Made by a program: the position numbers and the translations under genes
Shown here: piece after piece, positions 58,426 to 64,000 of the stretch
How positions within the stretch are numbered: position 1 is the first letter of the stretch
Layout: every line of letters starts with the position of its first letter
Source of the DNA: an uncultured Lachnospiraceae bacterium
GTDB lineage: Bacteria; Bacillota; Clostridia; Lachnospirales; Lachnospiraceae
Reading direction: 5' to 3'
Assembly: GCA_902789735.1 (NCBI GenBank)
Contig: CADAOZ010000009.1
Location: 37,986 to 101,985, forward strand
DNA length: 64,000 nt
Notes under the pieces: model-generated
Databases searched by the model: none
Seen by the model: the letters and a program-made list of their open reading frames with translations, nothing else
What the model was told of the DNA's origin: nothing

Positions 58426-58812
58426 ATCATGTTTTTTTCAGGTTTTTTCTTTTTATTTTTTCTTTTTTCTCTGTTTCTGAAAGTATCTGAACCGGCGTAT
58501 TCCTGCAGACCCTTATGTCCGGCTGGTTCCCGCATTTCTATTTTACCGAAAATTCACCATAATGCCGGAATACGGATGTTCGTTACTTGACAAATCGTGC
58601 CCTTAAACGTTTTATATATTTATATTGTATCTGCGGAAAGGAACTTGTCAATTTCGAAGAGAACTCGGAAGGCTTTCCTGCCGCAGGAGGGAATCCGCAA
58701 TTGCCCATCCTTTGCGAAAGTGTTGCTCTTGTTTAAACAAAGCAGTAAAATTGGGAAAAAGATGACAGATTCTCCGTCCCATTTACATCATATGAAAAAA
58801 AGAGAAAAGCCG
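58426..58812 (+). promoter_or_regulatory. leader and promoter region of the lipoprotein gene
   Basis: About 390 bp without a gene. A long T-rich tract comes first. TTGACA (58587-58592) with TTTATA (58611-58616, 18-base spacer) forms a promoter, and TAAACGTTTTA (58604-58614) overlaps it. This element shares its core with the LacI-type operators near 7041. A leader of about 190 bases follows. Confidence 0.5.
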
Positions 58813-59388
58813 ATGAAAAAGTATATTTCTATGCTGCTGGCTGCCGTTCTTTGCGCATCGCTTCTTGCGGCATGCGGCGGTTCCGGCAGCTCCGGTCAGC
58901 AGCCTGAAGAGACAAAGGAAGCCGGCTCTGCGGAAGCCGCGGCCCAGGCAGACACAGCCCTGGCGGATGCCCAGGCAGACGCTGACACAACCGCAGATGA
59001 TGACGCTTATTATGTCTACGTTAAGGACGCAGAGACAATGGCCCCGGTTACGGGTGCCACCGTACAGTTCTGTTCCGATATTCTGTGCCAGGCGGGCAAG
59101 ACGGATGAGAACGGCCTGGCCGCGTTCCATGCAGATCCCGGAACATATACCGTGCACTTTATGAAGGCCCCCGAAGGCTATGCGAAAAGCGAGGAGGAAT
59201 TCACGCTCGACAAAGATACCCGCGAAGCGACCTTTTTACTGAACAGGGAGGAAACAGCCTCTGGATCCGGAACGGCTTCCGATGCTTCCGGGAGCGCAGC
59301 GTCTGTTTCGGAATTAGATTTCCCCCTTACAGGATTTACTTTTACCCCTCCGGAAGATATTTCGTGGACAGCAACGGAACCGTCCTGA
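58813..59388 (+). CDS. SpaA/CnaB-like lipoprotein with disrupted C-terminus
   Basis: A 191-residue lipoprotein with signal peptide and lipobox LLAAC. A low-complexity Ala/Asp linker precedes a CnaB/SpaA prealbumin-like domain (YYVYVKDAETMAPVTGATVQ, then KTDENGLAAFHADPGTYTVH). The last 18 codons look wrong: the -1 frame from about 59319 reads YRIYFYPSGRYFVDSNGTVL and continues to a TAA at 59460-59462, clearly more protein-like than the 0 frame. The shift point coincides with the slippery-looking T TTC CCC (59319-59325) inside a CCCCC run. It is a frameshift mutation, a sequencing error or a programmed -1 shift. Start at 58813 is favoured; the ribosome site is weak. Confidence 0.8.
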   Translation: MKKYISMLLAAVLCASLLAACGGSGSSGQQPEETKEAGSAEAAAQADTALADAQADADTTADDDAYYVYVKDAETMAPVTGATVQFCSDILCQAGKTDENGLAAFHADPGTYTVHFMKAPEGYAKSEEEFTLDKDTREATFLLNREETASGSGTASDASGSAASVSELDFPLTGFTFTPPEDISWTATEPS

Positions 59389-59509
59389 CCGCGCCGATTA
59401 CCGGCAAACATGAGGATCAGTATAGCGAAACTCTTCAGGCTCTTCTTTCCGGGATGGAATAATTGCCGGACAGATCCGTCAGAATCAATGCATAGAAAGG
59501 ATAACGTTA

Positions 59510-60121
59510 ATGGATGAGTTCAAAAAGCGGTTGATCATGTGTGTTACAGGAGTATTCCTGTCCGGCGTCGCGGCAGGAATATTCGGCTTCACTGCGTTCG
59601 GGATGGATCCGTTTCAGGTCTTCGCCCATGGATTGTGGGGGCTCACCCCGATTTCCTTCGGCACATTTTATGTGATATTAAATGGAATTCTCCTTGTGTT
59701 CATGTTCTTCTTCAACAGGCGCATGATCGGGCTGGGAACCATCATTAATCTGTTCTTACTGGGTTATGTGGTGGAATATACGGATGTGCTTCTGGACCGG
59801 ATATTTCCATCGCCGTCAGTATTCCTCAGAGTCCTGCTCATGATACTGGCCCTGGTCCTGGCTTCCCTTGCGGCTTCACTGTATTTTGTCGCGGATATGG
59901 GCGTCTCGGCATATGACTGGATCGCCCTGACAATATCCGGAAAAAAAGGATGGGCATTCCGGCTTGTGCGGATCACCACAGATTTTATCTGCGTCCTGAT
60001 CGGAGGCCTGCTGGGAGCAACCGTAGGGGCAGGCACCGTACTGACCGCATTCTGTATGGGGCCGGTCATCCAGTTCTTTAATGAAAAAGTTTCCACCCCG
60101 CTCAGGTATGGAAAGGCGTGA
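59510..60121 (+). CDS. YczE-like integral membrane protein
   Basis: A 203-residue membrane protein with five or six hydrophobic helices. The Gly-rich motifs SGVAAGIFGFTAFGMDPFQV and VADMGVSAYDWIALTISGK are characteristic of the YczE/YyaS/YitT-like group. Bacillus YczE has been linked to lipopeptide production or export, but the biochemical role is unknown. GAAAGG precedes the ATG by about ten bases. It follows the lipoprotein gene by about 50-120 bp depending on the true lipoprotein end and is probably on the same transcript. Confidence 0.88.
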   Translation: MDEFKKRLIMCVTGVFLSGVAAGIFGFTAFGMDPFQVFAHGLWGLTPISFGTFYVILNGILLVFMFFFNRRMIGLGTIINLFLLGYVVEYTDVLLDRIFPSPSVFLRVLLMILALVLASLAASLYFVADMGVSAYDWIALTISGKKGWAFRLVRITTDFICVLIGGLLGATVGAGTVLTAFCMGPVIQFFNEKVSTPLRYGKA

Positions 60122-60236
60122 GGGTGTCACAGGAACGGTTGTCAGAAAGGAAAAAGAGCAAATGATTTGCGGCTGCGTCTATCTCTGCAGCTCCCGGAAC
60201 CAGAGTCCGCCCCGACCATTTGCCGAAAAGACATGC

Positions 60237-60267
60237 GGCGCTCAGCTTCGGCTGAGCGCCCTTTTTT
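60237..60267 (+). terminator. intrinsic terminator of the YczE-like gene
   Basis: GGCGCTCAGC pairs with GCTGAGCGCC around a TTCG tetraloop, followed by CTTTTTT. Confidence 0.92.
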
Positions 60268-60311
60268 GGTGCCGGGAAAACAGGGCCCTCCCCACCGGAT
60301 TCTTCATTTGG

Positions 60312-60419
60312 CAATTCAGGACAATTCAGGCAGTTCCGGATGCAGTCAATTCAGAATCAAATTCAGAATCAATTTCAGAATCAGAATCAATTCAGAATCA
60401 ATTTCAGAATCAATTCAGG
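60312..60419. repeat. short direct-repeat array (CAATTCAG units)
   Basis: About eight imperfect copies of CAATTCAGAAT or CAATTCAGG lie head-to-tail over 108 bp, with unit lengths of 10-12 bases and one short CAGAAT unit. The array is bounded by the terminator on one side and the sigma-factor leader on the other. It is AT-rich compared with the surroundings and has the look of protein-binding iterons or a slippage-prone microsatellite. Confidence 0.8.
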
Positions 60420-60491
60420 AATTTTTTAGCGCACAAACAAGACTATTCTCCGTTAAACAATGTGAAAAGATTACGGGAAGGAGGGCCTCTC

Positions 60492-60956
60492 TTGCATCTG
60501 GAAGAACAATATGACCGGATTTACAAATACCTGTATTTCCGTCTTCACGACAGGCATGCGGCGGAAGATATGACGCAGGAAGCCTTTCTCCGGTTTCTGA
60601 GGAGCAGGACGTACAGAGATGAAAACCGGCAATTACAGTATCTGTATACGATTGCGCGAAATTTATGCAGCCAGTATTACAGGGATAAAGTGATTTCCTA
60701 CAGCCTGGATGAAGAAACAGATCTTCCCGAGACGGATGGCTTTGAAAATTCACTTATACAGAGACTGAGCCTGCAGAATGCGCTCGAGTCTCTTTCACCG
60801 GAAGAGAAAGAACTGCTTTTTCTCAGATACGTCAATGATGTTCCCGTACCTGTGATAAGCGGTCTGTATCAGATCTCAAGATTTGCCGTTTACAGGAAGC
60901 TGAAAAGCATTCTGCAGAAAGTCAGAATCGAAATGGAGGAGGATCAGAATGAATGA
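60492..60956 (+). CDS. small sigma-70-family (ECF-like) sigma factor
   Basis: A 154-residue protein with sigma region 2 (EEQYDRIYKYLYFRLHDRHA, then DMTQEAFLRFLRS and YLYTIARNLC) and region 4 (LESLSPEEKELLFLRYVNDV, then ISRFAVYRKLKSILQ). That is the two-domain form of extracytoplasmic-function sigma factors. The start is TTG at 60492, supported by GGAAGGAGGG seven bases upstream; no ATG is available, and a longer frame would translate the repeat array and terminator. The gene overlaps the next one by eight bases. Together with a membrane protein and ABC exporter it resembles the Bacillus sigY operon layout. Confidence 0.88.
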   Translation: MHLEEQYDRIYKYLYFRLHDRHAAEDMTQEAFLRFLRSRTYRDENRQLQYLYTIARNLCSQYYRDKVISYSLDEETDLPETDGFENSLIQRLSLQNALESLSPEEKELLFLRYVNDVPVPVISGLYQISRFAVYRKLKSILQKVRIEMEEDQNE

Positions 60957-61674
60957 TGAGAAACTTATTTTACGGATCAGGGAAGTCTGCAATTCTCCGC
61001 AGCCGGCGCATAAAAGAGAGTTCTTCCAATACCTGCAGGAACACAAAATGATAAACCAGCGCCTCCCGGTAATGAGCCATGGGGAATTCCTGACCGGCCA
61101 GTTGCTGTATATCGGGAAATGGATATGGATATTTTCCGGCCTTCTGCTGTTATTCATTACATGGATCTGTTACAGACATCCCGGGAACTATCCGTTTGCT
61201 CTGACGCCGTTTCTTGCTCTGGGGATCCTTTTGGAAACAAGGAGGTCTTTTCGCTGGAGAATGGCAGAACTCGAGCATGCGGCCAGATTTTCCTTAAGAA
61301 GTGTCATGCTTGCGAGGCTGTTCCTGGCAGGCACTGTAAATACAGCCGGACTTCTTATCATCATTTTGATCATCCGGCCATATTTTTCCTATTCCCTGAT
61401 TCGGGTATTCCTGTACATGATGGTACCCTATCTGACTGCTTCGTGGTCAGGGTCGGTCTATGAGAGAATGCATCGGTCGGATCATGGGCTGGGCAGCATA
61501 CTGATCTGTGTTTTATCCTCTGCCCTTTTTGCTGCCGCGCCTGCTTTTTTCAGCCAGTTATATGAGGAAAGGATGACTGTCATCTGGGCCGCCGCATTTA
61601 TCCTGACAGCGTGCAGCCTTGCAGGGAATCTCAGGGAGTGGGCCCGTCACATGGAGGAACCGGTATGGAATTAA
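60949..61674 (+). CDS. membrane protein, putative anti-sigma or sensor partner
   Basis: A 241-residue protein with a hydrophilic N-terminal part of about 50 residues (NDEKLILRIREVCNSPQPAH) and five or six membrane helices. I do not recognise a family. Its position, overlapping the sigma-factor gene by eight bases and overlapping the next gene by ten, suggests that it holds the sigma factor at the membrane and senses the stress that the exporter relieves. No zinc anti-sigma motif (HxxxCxxC) is visible, so this role is inferred from context. Confidence 0.8.
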   Translation: MNDEKLILRIREVCNSPQPAHKREFFQYLQEHKMINQRLPVMSHGEFLTGQLLYIGKWIWIFSGLLLLFITWICYRHPGNYPFALTPFLALGILLETRRSFRWRMAELEHAARFSLRSVMLARLFLAGTVNTAGLLIIILIIRPYFSYSLIRVFLYMMVPYLTASWSGSVYERMHRSDHGLGSILICVLSSALFAAAPAFFSQLYEERMTVIWAAAFILTACSLAGNLREWARHMEEPVWN

Positions 61675-62363
61675 CAGCGGACAGAATCACAAAACAGTAT
61701 AAAAATAAGATCGCGGTAGACCGGATGTCTTTTACTCTGGCCAGGGGAGTGACAGGGCTGCTTGGGGCAAACGGCGCCGGAAAAACAACATTGATGCGCA
61801 TTCTTTGCGGTATTCTTGTTCCTGACAGCGGAACTGTCACCTGTGATGGAATGGACGTGGAAACGGAAGAATACCGCGAAATACTCGGTTATCTTCCGCA
61901 GGAGTTTGGTTACTATCCGGAGTTTTCAGGCAGAGACTTTCTCCTTTATATGTCGGCCGTAAAAGGACTGCGGAAAAAAGAAGCTTTGAAAAAGACAGAA
62001 GAACTGATCGAACTGGTGAGGCTCAAAGACGCCGCACGGAAAAAGGTCCGTACCTATTCCGGAGGAATGAAACAGCGGCTTGGAATCGCGCAGGCGCTTT
62101 TGAATGATCCGCAGATACTTATCATGGATGAGCCTACGGCGGGTCTGGATCCGCAGGAACGGATCCGTTTCCGGAATCTGATCGCTGCTATCGGGAAAGA
62201 CAGAATCGTTCTGCTCTCTACGCATATCGTATCCGATCTGGAGCACATCGCTGACAGACTGATGATCATGAAAGAAGGCGGGCTTCTCTGGCAGGGTGAA
62301 TGGAATGCAGCCGCAGGAGATCTTGAAGAATTTTACATTTCGAAGATCGGTGAAAATAAGTGA
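61665..62363 (+). CDS. ABC transporter ATP-binding protein
   Basis: A 232-residue nucleotide-binding protein. Walker A is GANGAGKTTLMR, the Q-loop lies in LGYLPQEFGYYPEFSG, the signature is YSGGMKQRLGIAQALL, Walker B is ILIMDEPTAGLD and the H-loop is LLSTHIVSDLEH. It pairs with the permease encoded directly downstream (nine-base gap). The ATG at 61665 is preceded by GGAGG inside the end of the previous gene. The type is that of ABC-2 exporters, which often give self-immunity or resistance to peptides; the substrate is unknown. Confidence 0.94.
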   Translation: MELTADRITKQYKNKIAVDRMSFTLARGVTGLLGANGAGKTTLMRILCGILVPDSGTVTCDGMDVETEEYREILGYLPQEFGYYPEFSGRDFLLYMSAVKGLRKKEALKKTEELIELVRLKDAARKKVRTYSGGMKQRLGIAQALLNDPQILIMDEPTAGLDPQERIRFRNLIAAIGKDRIVLLSTHIVSDLEHIADRLMIMKEGGLLWQGEWNAAAGDLEEFYISKIGENK

Positions 62364-62372
62364 GGAAGAATT

Positions 62373-63515
62373 ATGCCGGCTACTATCTATAAGTTTGAAC
62401 TGAAGAAACTGTTCTGCGCAAGAGTCAATATAATAGCGCTCGCAGGTGCTGTTCTCATGCTCCTATCCCTGACGCTCTCTTCCATCGCTGAAGCCAGGCC
62501 TGTGTCCCGGGAGGCCGCGAAAGAGTTGAACGGCAGAATCATTGACGGGCAGCTCATCAATGAACTGAAACCGGTGCTCCGGTATGAAAACGGAACAACC
62601 GTATTTGAAGTGACCGGGGGATATGAGAAATATGCGCCGGTCATGGATGTGCTCGATGTGATGATAACGGCAATCGATAAAAATATTGATCTTACCGGAA
62701 TGCAGGGAAATGCGCTTTATGAACGGAGAGAACAGGAACTTGCTCAGCGGATGGAAATACAGGGACTTACGGAAAAGGAAAAAGAATTTTGGCGGAACCG
62801 GGAAGATCAGGTACAGAAACCATTTGTTTACCGCTGCCACAGCGGGCCCGGCAATCTGCTCAGGGCCTTTCAGGCACTTGGATTCTTTGTGCTGCTTTTA
62901 TCCGCCATCGGGCTATCCGGCTCTTACGCAATAGAAACTGCGGAAGGCATGAACCAGCTCCTGCTGTGCAGCCGATACGGAAAAAAAGAATTGTACTGTA
63001 TAAAATTTGCAGCCGGATTCACCTGGATATTGACGGTCGCATTGATTGTTTTTCTGTCTGTAATGATTCCTTATTTCGGCATTTACGGCATAGAAGGAAC
63101 CGGGGAGATGCTCCAGCTGGTGAAACCAATGTCTATGCTTCCGTACACGATCGGTCATATGCTGGCCGTCTCCTTCGGTATCTATTTGCTTGCCGCCGTT
63201 ATGTTTGCTGCTGTCACAATGCTGCTTTCTGTAATTACGCAGAATCAGCCGGCAACGATCTGCGGATTAATGGGTTATCTCCTGATTGACCTGTTTGTGG
63301 AATTCCCGGATCGATACAGCTTGTTACAAAAGATATGGCTTCTCAGGCCGAATGCGATCCTGATGAATTCCGGTTTTTCCAACTACAGGCTGATTCATCT
63401 GGCAGGCAGACCGTTCCTGAATTATCAGGCAGCATCTGTCTTATATGTCATGATCGTGATAGCGGCGCTGTTGATTGGACAGCAAAGATACAAAAGACTG
63501 CAGGTTGGAAAATGA
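62373..63515 (+). CDS. ABC-2-type permease
   Basis: A 380-residue membrane protein. It starts with a basic helix and a first membrane segment (IIALAGAVLMLLSLTLSSIA), followed by a large extracytoplasmic loop (about residues 45-155) and five more helices, the topology of ABC-2 permeases that export peptides or lipids. Together with the ATP-binding protein it forms the exporter of the sigma-controlled operon. AGGAAGA precedes the ATG. The substrate cannot be read from the sequence. Confidence 0.9.
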   Translation: MPATIYKFELKKLFCARVNIIALAGAVLMLLSLTLSSIAEARPVSREAAKELNGRIIDGQLINELKPVLRYENGTTVFEVTGGYEKYAPVMDVLDVMITAIDKNIDLTGMQGNALYERREQELAQRMEIQGLTEKEKEFWRNREDQVQKPFVYRCHSGPGNLLRAFQALGFFVLLLSAIGLSGSYAIETAEGMNQLLLCSRYGKKELYCIKFAAGFTWILTVALIVFLSVMIPYFGIYGIEGTGEMLQLVKPMSMLPYTIGHMLAVSFGIYLLAAVMFAAVTMLLSVITQNQPATICGLMGYLLIDLFVEFPDRYSLLQKIWLLRPNAILMNSGFSNYRLIHLAGRPFLNYQAASVLYVMIVIAALLIGQQRYKRLQVGK

Positions 63516-63562
63516 AAATACTTAATCAACTCGGGATTTCATTCTGCAGACAGGAGGTTAAA

Positions 63563-64000
63563 ATGAAAACATACATTATAACCGGGGCAAATTCCGGGCT
63601 TGGGTTTGAAACAGCGAAAAGAATCGCAAAAAAAGGATACCGAGTGATTCTTGCATGCCGGAATATGGAAAAAGGATCTGCTGGGGCAGATGCCATAAAA
63701 TCAGAGACTGGAAACGGAAATATTGAATCTCGTCAACTTGATCTGGCGTCATTGGTTTCTGTCAGAAATTTTGCCGAAGGATTGAAGGATACCGCAATAT
63801 ACGCGCTGGATAACAATGCGGGAATTTCCGGGATGAAGACCGGAATAACAGAGGATGGTTATGACATTGTCTTCCAGAGCAATCATCTGGGGCATTTCCT
63901 GCTTACGAATCTGCTCCTTCCACAGATCGAGGATGATGGAAGAATCCTTAATATATCCAGTGACATGCATAACCCGCCTTATGGAGAACTTGTCTGGAAA
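63563..64000 (+). CDS. short-chain dehydrogenase/reductase, N-terminal part
   Basis: The frame is open to the right edge of the window: 146 codons are present. The N-terminus MKTYIITGANSGLGFETAKR contains the TGxxxGxG dinucleotide-binding motif, followed by NNAG (DNNAGISG) and a SNHLGHFLLTNLLLP block. The start of the ISSD region suggests the catalytic Ser is near, but Tyr-x-x-x-Lys lies beyond the edge. This is the protochlorophyllide-reductase/retinol-dehydrogenase-like branch of SDR enzymes, with unknown substrate. AGGAGG precedes the ATG, 47 bases after the permease gene. Confidence 0.88.
   Translation, partial: MKTYIITGANSGLGFETAKRIAKKGYRVILACRNMEKGSAGADAIKSETGNGNIESRQLDLASLVSVRNFAEGLKDTAIYALDNNAGISGMKTGITEDGYDIVFQSNHLGHFLLTNLLLPQIEDDGRILNISSDMHNPPYGELVWK

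Larger units (their letters stand above)
60122..60491 (+). other. intergenic region with terminator and repeat array
   Basis: About 370 bp without a supported gene. It contains the terminator at 60237-60267, the AATTCAG repeat array at 60312-60419 and a probable leader of the sigma-factor gene. Confidence 0.6.

Noticed and set aside
60081..60491. N-terminal extension of the sigma factor through the repeat array and terminator
   Set aside because: The extension would translate an intrinsic terminator and Ser/Gln/Asn repeats; a strong ribosome site before TTG at 60492 gives a normal-sized sigma factor.

Overview
The window looks like chromosome from an anaerobic, Gram-positive Clostridia, most likely a Lachnospiraceae-type gut or rumen bacterium. 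The reasons are the moderately high GC content, strong AGGAGG-type ribosome sites, an Rnf complex, a cellobiose phosphorylase locus, a glycyl-radical enzyme, lipoproteins with Gram-positive lipoboxes, and several intrinsic hairpin terminators. I saw no rRNA, tRNA, CRISPR array, prophage or intact insertion sequence. Both window edges cut genes: a 4-alpha-glucanotransferase on the left and a short-chain dehydrogenase on the right.

Layout. 1-2.1 kb: malQ start, a lipoprotein and a FlK-like thioesterase. 2.1-9.7 kb: a cello-oligosaccharide locus with two ABC permeases, a solute-binding lipoprotein and a LacI regulator on the minus strand, divergent from a GH94 cellobiose phosphorylase. TAAACG-type operator sequences lie between and within these units. 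9.7-13.5 kb: a GH2 beta-galactosidase whose reading frame begins inside the N-terminal part of a transposase. 13.7-15.6 kb: a flavodoxin remnant, a double-Nudix protein and an acylphosphatase. 15.8-18.6 kb: an SbcD/SbcC-like (YhaO/YhaN-type) pair behind a LexA-like palindrome. 18.7-25.1 kb: a hybrid histidine kinase, larC and larB (nickel-pincer cofactor), a TPR-like protein and a cysteine synthase family protein. 25.2-28.0 kb: a Zn/Cd module of ArsR/CadC sensor, free HMA protein and P-type ATPase, with two operators. 28.1-33.2 kb: an rnfC-(DG)-E-A-B operon in which RnfD and RnfG are fused. 33.5-37.6 kb: a metallopeptidase, an unknown protein, a SEC-C protein and a divergent transglutaminase-like protein. 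37.7-44.3 kb: UbiB/AarF kinase, phasin-like protein, undecaprenol/diacylglycerol kinase, phosphoesterase, a cytoplasmic BMP-domain protein and two Nudix hydrolases. 44.4-51.4 kb: cell-envelope genes (L,D-transpeptidase, lipoprotein, amidase), YbaK, MATE pump and a TfoX-N protein. 51.4-58.4 kb: DeoR regulator, zinc-ribbon protein, fructose-6-phosphate-aldolase-like enzyme, glycyl-radical enzyme, its activase and a clpX. 58.5-64 kb: a frame-disrupted SpaA-like lipoprotein, a YczE-like membrane protein, a repeat array, and a sigma factor, membrane protein and ABC exporter operon.

How the genes work together. Imported cellobiose would be phosphorolysed by the GH94 enzyme under LacI control, with beta-galactosidase and MalQ widening sugar use. 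The glycyl-radical enzyme, activase and aldolase match the E. coli ybiW-ybiY-fsaA arrangement and suggest a radical route into glycolysis. Rnf couples reduced ferredoxin to NAD+ and an ion gradient, as expected for a fermenting anaerobe. The most unusual items are the transposase-LacZ frame, the RnfDG fusion, the LexA-like box on the SbcCD-like pair, the possible -1 frameshift in the SpaA-like lipoprotein, and the AATTCAG repeat array ahead of the sigma/ABC operon.
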